A stretch of 44,339 nt of DNA from Paludibacteraceae bacterium. GTDB taxonomy: Bacteria; Bacteroidota; Bacteroidia; Bacteroidales; Paludibacteraceae. Positions within the stretch are counted from its first letter, which is position 1. Every line of letters begins with the position of its first letter. A program made the position numbers and the translations under genes. The notes under the pieces were generated by a model that saw only the letters and a program-made list of their open reading frames with translations, was not told the DNA's origin and searched no databases. The stretch lies in assembly GCA_017454915.1 (NCBI GenBank), contig JAFTCC010000036.1, positions 1 through 44,339 of the forward strand, given 5' to 3'. Shown piece by piece: positions 1 to 8,567 of this stretch.

Positions 1-111
1 AGCATGTCACTCACTGACACGACGCATCTCAGAGATCTCTTCGACAAAACTATATTCAAAAATGACAAAGACCGAAGCGGTTCAGGTGAACCTAATTTAT
101 TTAATTTTTAA
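1..111 (+). CDS. IS4-type transposase, C-terminal fragment (cut by window edge)
   Basis: Reading frame 1 is open from the first base to a TAA at 109-111 and encodes 36 residues. They contain LTDTTHLRDLFDK and end in EPNLFNF. This tail matches my memory of the C-terminus of IS4-type (DDE) transposases common in Bacteroides and relatives, in which a Leu-Phe-Asn-Phe end is typical. Only the last part of the protein is inside the window, so the catalytic residues cannot be seen and intactness cannot be judged. It lies downstream of, and converges with, the capsule operon on the minus strand. The family call rests on a short tail remembered by eye. Confidence 0.7.
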   Translation, partial: SMSLTDTTHLRDLFDKTIFKNDKDRSGSGEPNLFNF

Positions 112-145
112 ACTCGTACATTTTTAGTGGACACTAGTGATATTA
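1..145 (+). mobile_element. 3' end of an IS4-type insertion sequence
   Basis: The transposase tail ends at 111 and is followed by AT-rich non-coding DNA with the phrase GTGGACACTAGTGA at about 128-141. That phrase resembles IS terminal sequence I associate with Bacteroides IS4 elements. The exact right end is not fixed, because the left terminal repeat and the target duplication are outside the window. The stretch from about 145 to 226 holds nothing else I recognise before the end of the tyrosine kinase gene. Confidence 0.5.
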
Positions 146-226
146 TTTTTATATTTAGCTATTTTTTCGCCGTGATTGATAAATATTCAGGCTATGCGTG
201 ATAAATCAGCCATTTCGCAAACCCTG

Positions 227-2689
227 CTAATCCTCGTCAGTATAGTAGTGGTTTTCTTTTTTCTTGCGCGATCCGTAGCCATAGCCATAGCCATAACCAT
301 AGCTGCCATAGCCATAGCTGCCATAACCGTAACCGCCGTAGCCATAGCCATAATGGTAACTGCGACTGTTGTAGTTATAGCCACCGCCACGTTCATGCGG
401 CAGGTCTGAGAACACAATATAGACATTACGCTTACCGTCGTCATACAGCTGGTTAAGCACCTCACGGCAGAACGAGCGCTGTGTCTTGTTGAAGCGGATG
501 ACGAACAATGTGAGGTCTGCTTTCTCCACAAGCGAATAGGCGTCTGTTACCAGTCCGATAGGGCTTGAGTCTATCACCACATAATCATACATGCTTTGGA
601 GTTTCTCAAGCAGTTCGCTAACTTGGTCGCTTCGTATGAGTTCACCAGGGTTGGGGGGAATTGTGCCGGCATAGATTATGTCGAACTGATACGACGGGTC
701 GTGCTGTATCATTTCGTCAAAGGTTATTTCTCCAATCAGGTAGTTAGTGAGACCCTTCTGCTGAGTCGTGCCTAATTTCTCATGTATGTTAGGTTTACGT
801 ATGTCCATATCTACAAGCACTGTCCTTTTGCCCGACATGGCATACAGAGCTGCAAGGTTGGTTGACAAGTAAGTTTTTCCGTCGCCTGACTGCGCCGAAG
901 TCGTCAGCACGGTAATGCCCGTTTTGCGCCTTACGACGAACTCTATCCTCGTCCTCAACGCCCTCAACTGTTCGGCATAACTGCTGCGCGGGTGGTCAAC
1001 GACCTCCGTTGGGTTAGAACTGCGCGTATGCCTAACCTGTGCCAACACTTTATACGGCGAGAGATTTTCAGCCTCACGAGTACTGCGCACGCGGTTGTTG
1101 AGCAATTCACGGATAAACACATAGAAGAATGGCAGCAGCAGACCTATCAGCAGATATTTTGTGCGGTTGGCATTTTTTGCGCCGGCATTGGTGCATTCCA
1201 ATATGCGGGCTTTATCCAGAATATCGTTATCAGGTGTGTTTGACGCCATCTGTATCTCGGATTCCGCGCGTTTTTGAAGGAAAAATGTGTAGTAGTTATC
1301 GTCAATGCGGTAGTTACGCTCCAACGCCACCATCTCCAACTCCTTCTCGGGCAACTGGTTAATGCCGTTTCTGACCTCACGGAAGCGAAGCTCCAAGTCC
1401 CGTTTTTCAATGTCCATGCTGGCGCGCATGCTTTTTAGAACCTCGAGTATCGCTTTTTTAACGTTTTGCATGTCGGTTGTGTACTTGTCGTAATAAATGT
1501 TTTTGTCCGACAATTCCGACCGCTTAATTTGCAAGTCGTTCAGCTGGGTAACCAGTGATGTGAGAGCCTGCGCATCAAGCCCCATCGTGCTTGGGGCGAT
1601 AACGGTGCCCTGCTCCATTGTGGTGTTGAGGTAATTGGTGAGGTAGTCAAAATACGTCTCGCGCAAACGCATAGTCAGCTTCTCTTGGTCGTATGATGCC
1701 ACTTTGCCGAGCAATTCACTCGAATAGCTCTGTATGTCAACAATCTCATTGCGTTTGCGGAACTCCGTCATCGCGCTCTCCGACATGGCAAGCGACTTGC
1801 GGATATTATCCAATTGCTGGTCAATAAAGTTTATGGTCGTTTCTGCTACCAAATTTTTGCGTTCAAGACTTTGCAGCAGATATATCTCACATAATTTGTC
1901 GATGAACTCTTTGTCTCTCTGCGGCGTTGCGCTAATCATCTGTATCGAGAGCACCGATGCTCCATCAGCCACAAACCTCAGCGACAACCTTGAACTGAAA
2001 TCGCCCACAAGACTCTCGCGGGAGCGGAAACGAAAATATATTGATTTGTTTTCTGTCAGATATTCTGTAGGGAGGAAAACACCAGAAAACAGTCCGCAGT
2101 CGAACTGCTGACCGTAAGTGGTTGTAAACTTAAACGCCGACATCTTTTCCACGTCCGGTATGGTCACGGTGAGGTTACCGCCTGAACCGATGTCAAGTTT
2201 ATAAGTATAGGCATATGACTCAGCGGTAAGCGAGATAGGCTCAAACACCACTGGCGTGTAACGGTAGAGATTGGTTTCTTTGAAACGCCCGCGCGACATA
2301 TAGTCGGTGCGCATAAATGGCAGGCTGTCAACCACACGGCACATAAGGTCGTATGACCCCATCATTATCACTTGGTTGTTGACATTGCGGTAACCAACGT
2401 CAACGCCGAAGCCTTGCATCAGGGCATTGTTGTTGTTATTGCCATACTCGTTGATAATCAGCGTTCCGGCTGTGCGGTAGGTCGGCACCCACTTGCGGTT
2501 GGCATACATTGAAAGGCCCAACGCTATGCCCACGCAGATGATGTACAAATACCATACGCTTAAGAATTTATACACCCATTCCATAATATCGAACGACGAG
2601 CGTTCTTCTGCAACCTGCAGGTCGGCAGGCTGTCCGTATGGCTGGCTTACGGGTTGAGAAGCCGGTTGAGACGAAGGTTGAGTTGGCAT
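227..2689 (-). CDS. Wzc-like polysaccharide co-polymerase / BY-kinase with Tyr-Gly tail
   Basis: This 820-residue inner-membrane protein would control chain length and export of a capsule or exopolysaccharide and autophosphorylate on tyrosine. A Gln-Pro-rich N-terminus (residues 1-25) precedes a first membrane segment (about 41-62). A large periplasmic Wzz/GNVR-type region with coiled-coil character follows, then a second membrane segment (about 510-527). The cytoplasmic CpsD-like ATPase carries Walker A SGDGKT (near 599), Walker A' VLVDMDIRKP and Walker B YVVIDSSP. The last 50 residues are nearly all Tyr, Gly and Ser, followed by a Lys/Asp-rich end; this is the expected tyrosine cluster. It is the last gene of a three-gene operon, 30 bases after the export lipoprotein gene. 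Confidence 0.93.
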   Translation of the reverse strand: MPTQPSSQPASQPVSQPYGQPADLQVAEERSSFDIMEWVYKFLSVWYLYIICVGIALGLSMYANRKWVPTYRTAGTLIINEYGNNNNNALMQGFGVDVGYRNVNNQVIMMGSYDLMCRVVDSLPFMRTDYMSRGRFKETNLYRYTPVVFEPISLTAESYAYTYKLDIGSGGNLTVTIPDVEKMSAFKFTTTYGQQFDCGLFSGVFLPTEYLTENKSIYFRFRSRESLVGDFSSRLSLRFVADGASVLSIQMISATPQRDKEFIDKLCEIYLLQSLERKNLVAETTINFIDQQLDNIRKSLAMSESAMTEFRKRNEIVDIQSYSSELLGKVASYDQEKLTMRLRETYFDYLTNYLNTTMEQGTVIAPSTMGLDAQALTSLVTQLNDLQIKRSELSDKNIYYDKYTTDMQNVKKAILEVLKSMRASMDIEKRDLELRFREVRNGINQLPEKELEMVALERNYRIDDNYYTFFLQKRAESEIQMASNTPDNDILDKARILECTNAGAKNANRTKYLLIGLLLPFFYVFIRELLNNRVRSTREAENLSPYKVLAQVRHTRSSNPTEVVDHPRSSYAEQLRALRTRIEFVVRRKTGITVLTTSAQSGDGKTYLSTNLAALYAMSGKRTVLVDMDIRKPNIHEKLGTTQQKGLTNYLIGEITFDEMIQHDPSYQFDIIYAGTIPPNPGELIRSDQVSELLEKLQSMYDYVVIDSSPIGLVTDAYSLVEKADLTLFVIRFNKTQRSFCREVLNQLYDDGKRNVYIVFSDLPHERGGGYNYNSRSYHYGYGYGGYGYGSYGYGSYGYGYGYGYGSRKKKENHYYTDED

Positions 2690-2719
2690 ATCTCTTATTT
2701 ATATTTTCAGGTTTATGAG

Positions 2720-3484
2720 TTATTTCTTCAATTGGGTGTAACTGAGTACCGAAATCAACAGAGAGAGAGACGACGTAATCAGCCCAATAAATCCGGCATA
2801 GTTGCCGAACCGGAAAAAGCTGCCACGCGCTCGCTGAACGTAAATCATGTCGTTTGGATAAATGTAGTAGTACTTGGAGTCTATTACAGTGTTAGGTCTG
2901 ATGTCAAATTCGAGAACCTCGGGTTTCTCGTTGATGTTGGGTTGCCTGATTATCCTCACATGTTTCCTGTCGCCAGGGTTGGCAAGGTCGCCGCTTATGG
3001 CGAGAGCCTCATAAATCGTGAGCCGGTCGCGGTCTATGGGGTAAACGCCAGATTTTATTTCGCCGATAACCGTGAATGAGCGGTTATAAAGGGCAAGTTT
3101 CACATCAGCATCGGGTATGACCTCACGCAAAGCCTTACGAAGCGTCAATTCCGCCTCGGCTACCGTCTGACCAACGATTTTCACTGGCTCAACAAAAGGT
3201 ATGTCTATGGTACCGTCGGGATACACTCGGTAATACATCACATTCTGGCTTGAGCCGCCCGACTGGTTATCCGACAACATCTTTGTCAGATTTTCTTCAA
3301 GCGATATGATACGGAATATAACATAGTCGTTGACGCGGATTTTGTACTCGTTGAACGGCACACTGTCATACACAGGCAGTTTTTTGCGTTCCTGAAGGAA
3401 ACCAACCTGACGATAATTATAACAGGAATTCAGCCCCATTGCAGCAACGAGGAGCAGAAAGCAATATCTCAATGTTCTGGTCAT
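2720..3484 (-). CDS. Wza-like polysaccharide export lipoprotein (downstream copy)
   Basis: The 254-residue protein begins with a lipoprotein signal (hydrophobic stretch, then LNSC at about residues 18-21). It contains a poly_export domain (KIRVNDYVIFRI ... YPDGTIDIPFVEPVKIVGQTVAEAE), then an SLBB-like part (FTVIGEIKSGVYPI ... TIYEALAISGDL) and a C-terminal hydrophobic segment. The family forms outer-membrane or periplasm-spanning export channels working with Wzc. Its start codon overlaps the stop of the upstream paralogue by four bases (ATGA), so the two are probably translated together. It is shorter than E. coli Wza, as is usual in Bacteroidales. Confidence 0.9.
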   Translation of the reverse strand: MTRTLRYCFLLLVAAMGLNSCYNYRQVGFLQERKKLPVYDSVPFNEYKIRVNDYVIFRIISLEENLTKMLSDNQSGGSSQNVMYYRVYPDGTIDIPFVEPVKIVGQTVAEAELTLRKALREVIPDADVKLALYNRSFTVIGEIKSGVYPIDRDRLTIYEALAISGDLANPGDRKHVRIIRQPNINEKPEVLEFDIRPNTVIDSKYYYIYPNDMIYVQRARGSFFRFGNYAGFIGLITSSLSLLISVLSYTQLKK

Positions 3485-4305
3485 TTTTTGAAGGGCTGTA
3501 CCAAATAGGTGTTAACAAATGAGTATATGAACACGCCGAAACCCAGTGTCGCGGCTACGGTGGATATCACAGCCGCAAAACTGTTCATGGCAAAAATTTG
3601 TTCATTAAGCATCTGGATGTAAATTATGTCGTCAGGCTGGACATAATAGAACTCCGAGTTCACAATGTCAGCACTACGAAGGTCAAATTTCTTTACTATC
3701 GTCTGACCGGTGGGCAAAGTTCTGATAATTCTGACTTTCGACCTGTCAGCATATTCCTGCGCATTGCCAGCCATAGCAAGCGCCTCGTATATCGTCACTT
3801 TTTCTTTCTTCATGAAGTACCGCCCTGTGTTGGCCCCGCCTATCACACTAAACTGGCGCTGTGAGATCATGACTATTACTGAAACGGGATTGATGACAGA
3901 CTTCAACCGCTCCTCAAGAGCATACTTGGCCTCACGAGTGGTCATGCCTACCACCTTTACCGTATCTATCATCGGGTAGCGGATGCAACCTGCGGTATCG
4001 ACGCGATAGGTATAAAGGTCACTGTTGCCGTTAGAATTAGAGTTGGTGTTGCTCATGTAGTTCAGGCTACTGCTGCCAGACACTAACCCGTTCAGCACCT
4101 TGTAGGTCTCCTCGTTGGTTGTATAGACACGGATGTACAGTTTGTCGCCAGGGCGGATGGCATAATCCTCAAAGTCGAGCGTATCAGGATACGACGCGAT
4201 GCCATCACCTGCGGGCTGAAAGTAGTTAACGTGCTTAGCCGTCAGGCAGGAGCCCAACAGCAACGGCGTCAACAAAACAAGAAGTATTTGGGTATATTTT
4301 AGCAC
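3481..4305 (-). CDS. Wza-like polysaccharide export lipoprotein (upstream copy)
   Basis: The 274-residue protein has a lipoprotein signal ending in LLGSC (about residues 16-20). A poly_export domain follows (AIRPGDKLYIRVYTTNEETY ... TAGCIRYPMIDTVKVVGMTTREA), then an SLBB-like part (FSVIGGANTGRYFM ... TIYEALAMAGNA) and a C-terminal hydrophobic helix. A Ser/Asn-rich insert (about residues 77-94) lies between the two halves of the export domain. It is first in the operon, 30 bases downstream of a good Bacteroidales promoter. It is clearly a paralogue of the next gene, so the pair may form a mixed channel or serve as alternates; that is inference. Confidence 0.9.
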   Translation of the reverse strand: MLKYTQILLVLLTPLLLGSCLTAKHVNYFQPAGDGIASYPDTLDFEDYAIRPGDKLYIRVYTTNEETYKVLNGLVSGSSSLNYMSNTNSNSNGNSDLYTYRVDTAGCIRYPMIDTVKVVGMTTREAKYALEERLKSVINPVSVIVMISQRQFSVIGGANTGRYFMKKEKVTIYEALAMAGNAQEYADRSKVRIIRTLPTGQTIVKKFDLRSADIVNSEFYYVQPDDIIYIQMLNEQIFAMNSFAAVISTVAATLGFGVFIYSFVNTYLVQPFKK

Positions 4306-4334
4306 GATATCAGCGTTCTGATTATATCAATTTG

Positions 4335-4366
4335 CAAAGATAACTATTTTTCCTGAAACTGCCAAA
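4335..4366 (-). promoter_or_regulatory. Bacteroidales promoter for the polysaccharide export operon
   Basis: On the minus strand a TATCTTTG box (4335-4342) lies 20 bases downstream of TTTG (4363-4366). This fits the Bacteroidetes sigma-ABfr consensus TTTG-N19-21-TAnnTTTG. Transcription would start near 4328, giving a short leader to the ATG at 4305. Confidence 0.75.
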
Positions 4367-4434
4367 ACTATATTACGTGCCACAATTTATCGGCTTCAAA
4401 ATGTGGTAGAAAAAGACGGCATTAAAACCTTTGT

Positions 4435-4465
4435 TTTGAAATTTGCAAAAAAAATGCTAAATTTG
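4435..4465 (+). promoter_or_regulatory. Bacteroidales promoter for glycogen synthase operon
   Basis: TTTG at 4435-4438 and TAAATTTG at 4458-4465 are separated by 19 bases, matching the Bacteroidetes consensus. The start site would fall near 4472. This rules against the in-frame TTG at 4474 as start codon and favours the ATG at 4495. It is divergent from the export-operon promoter, about 70 bases away. Confidence 0.75.
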
Positions 4466-4494
4466 CGCCCGTTTTGTCAAAAAAAGTTTTCTGC

Positions 4495-6138
4495 ATGATT
4501 CAACAACCGGAATATATTTTTGAAGCAAGTTGGGAAGTCTGCAACCGCATCGGCGGCATATACGCCGTACTGTCAACGCGTGCGGCATCCATGGTAAAGC
4601 AATATGGCGACAGCAAAGTGTTCTTCTTCGGTCCCGACCTATGGAGGGGCGGACACGAGAGCCCATACTTTAACGAGTCGAAACTTCTGCTTAAAGGATG
4701 GCGTGAGCAAGCCTCCCGCGAAGGCCTGCAGGTGCGCATAGGACACTGGAACGTGCCAGGAAAGCCTATTGCCATACTCCTTTCGTTCGGGCAGTACTTC
4801 GCAAAAAAAAATGAAATTTTTGGACACGTGTGGGACAAGTTCCGCGTCAATTCGCTTGAGGGCTACGGAGATTACGACGAGAGTTGCATCTTCGGCTACG
4901 CCACAGGCGTCGTGATGCGCAGCCTCTACAACTACCTCCAACTACACGACAAGGCCGTTTGCGCTCATTTCAACGAATGGATGACTGCTTTCGGCCTTTT
5001 CTATGTCAAAGAGCACCTGCCTCAGGTTGGCACGTTGTTCACCACTCACGCCACAAGCATAGGACGCTCTATTGCCGGCAACCAAAAGCCGCTCTACGAC
5101 TACATCAACTACTACGACGGCGACCAGATGGCGCGAGAGTTAAACATGGTGGCTAAACACAGCGTTGAGAAACAAGCCGCTCACCATGCCGACTGCTTCA
5201 CCACAGTAAGCGACATAACCAACATCGAGTGCACACAACTGCTGGAAAAAGCCGCCGACGTCGTTACCCCTAACGGATTTGAGAACGACTTTGTGCCACA
5301 AGGCATGGCAATGAAAAAGTCGAGGAAAGCGGCACGGGAACTACTCAAACGTGTGGCAGAAAAAATCTTAGGGTTCAGCATACCTGACGACACGCTGTTT
5401 ATCGGCACCGGCGGGCGATACGAATATAAGAACAAGGGGCTTGACGTATTCATGCAGGCGTTGAGGCGTGCTTTGGACCGCAGCGAGGAACTGGGGCGTG
5501 ATGTGCTGGCTTTCATCATGGTGCCAGCATGGATTTCCGGGCCAAGACAAGACCTGCGGGAAGCGCTTGACAATGACACACCGCTCAACAGCTGGAACCG
5601 ATTCACAACACATGAGTTGCGCGATTATGACCACGACAACATCATGGGGGCACAACGATGGCTCGGACTCAACAACGCTGATTATCAGCGCGTGAAATTC
5701 ATTTTCGTGCCAACATACCTGCACGGGAATGACGGCATTTTCAACCGTTCATACTATGACATCATCGCCGGACTTGACTTGTCAATTTTCCCAAGCTATT
5801 ATGAGCCATGGGGCTACACACCGCTCGAGAGTGCGGCATTTGGCATTCCAACCATCACAACAACGCTTGCCGGATTCGGACTTTGGGCCGCAAACTACTC
5901 CACCGAACCGCAAAACGGAGTGGGAGTGGTGGAACGCACCGACAGCAACTACAACCAAGTGGTTGACACAATTGCAGACATGATTGTCAAACATACGCAG
6001 TTGCCCAAACCCAAACGTGATGCCGCACGCAAAAAAGCAAGAGCGATAAGCCAAAAGGCATTGTGGAAACAATTCTTCGTGTACTATGAAGAAGCGTACA
6101 AAATCGCTTTGTCAGAAAAAGTTCACTTACTACAATAG
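4495..6138 (+). CDS. Glycogen synthase, eukaryotic-like GT3 type
   Basis: The 547-residue cytoplasmic glycosyltransferase would extend glycogen from a sugar nucleotide. The N-terminus YIFEASWEVCNRIGGIYAVL resembles the opening of GT3 (yeast/animal-type) glycogen synthases, including the Lys/Gly-poor GG region, and FFFGPDLW follows. Near the C-terminus EPWGYTPLE (E437 to E445) is the E-x7-E motif of retaining GT-B enzymes. GT3 enzymes are about 550-600 residues in Bacteroidetes, so this is full length. I start at ATG 4495, because the upstream TTG at 4474 lies at the predicted transcription start. It is followed after 6 bases by the DUF2284 gene. No glycogen phosphorylase or branching enzyme is in the window. 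Confidence 0.9.
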   Translation: MIQQPEYIFEASWEVCNRIGGIYAVLSTRAASMVKQYGDSKVFFFGPDLWRGGHESPYFNESKLLLKGWREQASREGLQVRIGHWNVPGKPIAILLSFGQYFAKKNEIFGHVWDKFRVNSLEGYGDYDESCIFGYATGVVMRSLYNYLQLHDKAVCAHFNEWMTAFGLFYVKEHLPQVGTLFTTHATSIGRSIAGNQKPLYDYINYYDGDQMARELNMVAKHSVEKQAAHHADCFTTVSDITNIECTQLLEKAADVVTPNGFENDFVPQGMAMKKSRKAARELLKRVAEKILGFSIPDDTLFIGTGGRYEYKNKGLDVFMQALRRALDRSEELGRDVLAFIMVPAWISGPRQDLREALDNDTPLNSWNRFTTHELRDYDHDNIMGAQRWLGLNNADYQRVKFIFVPTYLHGNDGIFNRSYYDIIAGLDLSIFPSYYEPWGYTPLESAAFGIPTITTTLAGFGLWAANYSTEPQNGVGVVERTDSNYNQVVDTIADMIVKHTQLPKPKRDAARKKARAISQKALWKQFFVYYEEAYKIALSEKVHLLQ

Positions 6139-6144
6139 TGCGCC

Positions 6145-6723
6145 GTGAACATCACTCACTTCACACGTAGTCTTAAAACCGCTGACTACATATCCTCATA
6201 CCGCGATGCGGAACGTTTTGCGCAGTTGTGCCGCCAATGCCCGCGTTACGGAGCCACATGGCACTGCCCGCCATACGATTTTGACACACTCGACACCGTC
6301 AGCAAATTCAGTACAGTCCACCTTTTCGCCACAAAGGTGGACTTTGCTTTGTCAGAACGCGGACTTTACGGAAACACGCAAAAAATATACGGCGACATCA
6401 TGCAACTCGTATGGGAACAGACACACCCTTTTCTCATAGGATTAGAGAAAAAATTCCCGGATAGCATGGCGTTCGACATGGCATGCCGCCTGTGCGGCAA
6501 CGAACCATGCACACGAAAGAGCGGAAAACCTTGCCGCCATCCCGACCAAGCAAGGCACTCAATTGAGTCATTCGGTTTCGACATCGGGCTAACGGCAAAA
6601 CAAGTGTTCGGCACTGAACTGCTGTGGAGCAAAGACGGCTCACTGCCTCAATACCTGATGTTCATCACGGCATTGTTCACAAACCACGATATTCCTCAAA
6701 GAGAACTCATCATAAATCCATGA
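6145..6723 (+). CDS. DUF2284-type predicted metal-binding protein
   Basis: The 192-residue soluble protein is rich in cysteine pairs: CRQCPRYGATWHCPPYD near residue 29 and CRLCGNEPC followed by GKPCRHP in the middle. The pattern CPxYGxxWxCPP is characteristic of the DUF2284 family, whose cysteines probably hold an iron-sulfur cluster or another metal; the biochemical role is unknown. The start is GTG (6145), six bases after the glycogen synthase stop. Its last codons overlap the ABC exporter start (ATG at 6720) by four bases. Three closely packed genes suggest one transcript, but no shared pathway is evident. Confidence 0.85.
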   Translation: MNITHFTRSLKTADYISSYRDAERFAQLCRQCPRYGATWHCPPYDFDTLDTVSKFSTVHLFATKVDFALSERGLYGNTQKIYGDIMQLVWEQTHPFLIGLEKKFPDSMAFDMACRLCGNEPCTRKSGKPCRHPDQARHSIESFGFDIGLTAKQVFGTELLWSKDGSLPQYLMFITALFTNHDIPQRELIINP

Positions 6724-8507
6724 CAATATTCGGACTGCTGGGCAAAATAATGCCTTATGTGAAACCTTACCGCGGGCTTGTTACAGCCACACTGACGCTC
6801 ACATTCATCGGCTCACTTCTTGCGCAAGTTAACGCCGTTGTGCTTGACCGTACTGTCGATGCCGTCAATGCACTAATCTCTGACGCGCAGTTTGAATGGA
6901 CAAAGGCCATGAGTATCATAGCCGTCATCACTGCCATACTGTTAGGCAAAGAAGTGCTTGCCGCGCTAACCACATTCGCACAGCGATATTTTGGCGAACG
7001 AATGAAAATCATGGTTAGCCGAGACCTCTCCGTCAAGGTGATTGAGCGTATGCTGACATTCAGAATGGCATACTTCAGTGCGGAAGACAATGAGCCCGGC
7101 AAACTGCAAACCCGCATCGACAGGGGAATCATGAGCCTCTCTAACACCGTCAACAACTTTTTCATCGACATACTGCCGCTGTTCACCAGCGCAATTCTGG
7201 CATTAGTGCTGATGTTTGCCGCCAACGTTTACGTAGGGCTTGTAGCATTGTTTATTGTACCTGTCTACTTCATCATCACAAGCCTTCAGGCATCCCGCCT
7301 CAAAGGCTGGCGCAAAAACATTTTCGGAAGCCGCCAGCAGTTGAGTCAGGGCATAATGAGCATCATCGAGAGCATAACGGTCATCAAATCGTTTAACAGG
7401 GAAAACATTGAGGCCGAAAAACAGCAGAAACTGCAACAACAGATTACAGAGCAGCAACTGCAGACGCGGAAATTAGGCTTCTTGTTTGACGGACTCAAAA
7501 GTTTCGTGGAACAAATTGGCACTGTGCTGATAATCATCCTCACAGCTTACCTTGTGCTCAGCGGATACCCCGGCATGAGCATAGGCAAAATAATGTATCA
7601 CGTCATGCTCTTCGCTAACGTCAGCGCCCCTATCCGACAATTGCACCGAATTTACGATGACATGAACGACGCACTCATCTATGCCGAGAGTTTCTTCGGC
7701 ATGATTGACGCTGACGACGAGGTGGAACACACCGGCAAATACAAAGGCGCCGTCAAAGGCAAGTTTGAAATTAAACACGTGGACTTCTCTTACCCCAACG
7801 GCAACAAGGCATTGAGCGACATCACGTTCACTATTCCTGCCGGTAAAATCACTGCGCTGGTCGGACTAAGCGGAGCCGGAAAGAGCACCATCGTCAACCT
7901 GCTCGACAAGTTCTACACCCCGTCGGCGGGCAGCATAATGCTCGACGGTGTGCCGCTCGAACAATGGGACACAGCATTCCTGCGCGACAACATCGGACTC
8001 GTACTGCAAAAGAACCATATCTTCAGCGGCACAATAGAGGAAAACATCCTCTACGGCAACCCTAACGCCAGTCACGACGACGTAGTGAGAGCGGCAAAAC
8101 AGGCATACATTCACGACCAAATAACGCTATTGCCAAAGGGCTACAAGAGCCAAGCCTTGCAACTGAGCGGAGGACAACAGCAGCGCATCGCTATCGCCAG
8201 AATGTTTCTCAAAAACCCACCTGTCATTTTTCTTGACGAGCCCACGGCAAGTCTCGACGCTGTCGCAACCGAACAAATCAAGAACAGCATCGACGCCATA
8301 AAACAAGGGAGAACAGTTATCATCATATCGCACAACATCGGACAGATTATTGACGCCGACTTGCTCCATGTGCTCGAAAACGGACGATTAGTGCAGAGCG
8401 GAACACCTGAACAAGTGTACGCTCAAGGCGGGCTGTACAAAGACATCTTCGACGCCAGCGCAAGAAGCATGAACGTCAGCAAAATCGCTTCAGTGATGAA
8501 TGCATGA
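6720..8507 (+). CDS. ABC exporter, fused membrane and ATPase domains
   Basis: The 595-residue half-transporter would work as a dimer in the inner membrane. An N-terminal six-helix ABC membrane domain (about 1-310) is followed by the ATPase. Visible motifs are Walker A GLSGAGKST (from about 382), signature LSGGQQQR (about 481), Walker B VIFLDEP (about 502) and the H-loop SHN. The longest open frame begins at 6624, but the ATG at 6720 forms an ATGA overlap with the DUF2284 stop and gives the normal exporter N-terminus MTIFGLLGKIMPYV. Substrate is not predictable; related proteins include lipid, peptide and siderophore exporters. No partner half-transporter is adjacent, so a homodimer is likely. 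Confidence 0.93.
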   Translation: MTIFGLLGKIMPYVKPYRGLVTATLTLTFIGSLLAQVNAVVLDRTVDAVNALISDAQFEWTKAMSIIAVITAILLGKEVLAALTTFAQRYFGERMKIMVSRDLSVKVIERMLTFRMAYFSAEDNEPGKLQTRIDRGIMSLSNTVNNFFIDILPLFTSAILALVLMFAANVYVGLVALFIVPVYFIITSLQASRLKGWRKNIFGSRQQLSQGIMSIIESITVIKSFNRENIEAEKQQKLQQQITEQQLQTRKLGFLFDGLKSFVEQIGTVLIIILTAYLVLSGYPGMSIGKIMYHVMLFANVSAPIRQLHRIYDDMNDALIYAESFFGMIDADDEVEHTGKYKGAVKGKFEIKHVDFSYPNGNKALSDITFTIPAGKITALVGLSGAGKSTIVNLLDKFYTPSAGSIMLDGVPLEQWDTAFLRDNIGLVLQKNHIFSGTIEENILYGNPNASHDDVVRAAKQAYIHDQITLLPKGYKSQALQLSGGQQQRIAIARMFLKNPPVIFLDEPTASLDAVATEQIKNSIDAIKQGRTVIIISHNIGQIIDADLLHVLENGRLVQSGTPEQVYAQGGLYKDIFDASARSMNVSKIASVMNA

Positions 8508-8539
8508 TTTGTGTAGTTAAGTATTTTTTTGTAACTTTG
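8508..8539 (+). promoter_or_regulatory. Bacteroidales promoter for the CHU_C protein gene
   Basis: TTTG at 8508-8511 and TAACTTTG at 8532-8539 are 20 bases apart. The -33 box overlaps the end of the ABC exporter gene (stop at 8505-8507) almost exactly. The predicted start near 8545 excludes the GTG at 8541 and selects the ATG at 8568. Confidence 0.75.
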
Positions 8540-8567
8540 CGTGCAAGTTTTTTTTCAGTTTGAAAAT

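Noticed and set aside
176..409. Hydrophobic 77-residue plus-strand frame rich in Ile/Ala/Val
   Set aside because: It is the antisense reading of the Tyr-Gly repeat tail of the BY-kinase. Its hydrophobic pattern is an artefact of the CCATAG hexamers.
4474..4494. TTG start extending glycogen synthase by seven residues
   Set aside because: It falls at the predicted transcription start of a consensus promoter, and the extension does not resemble the family N-terminus.
6624..6719. Upstream start extending the ABC exporter
   Set aside because: The extension is antithetical to the exporter N-terminus and overlaps the DUF2284 gene; the ATGA overlap at 6720 is the natural start.
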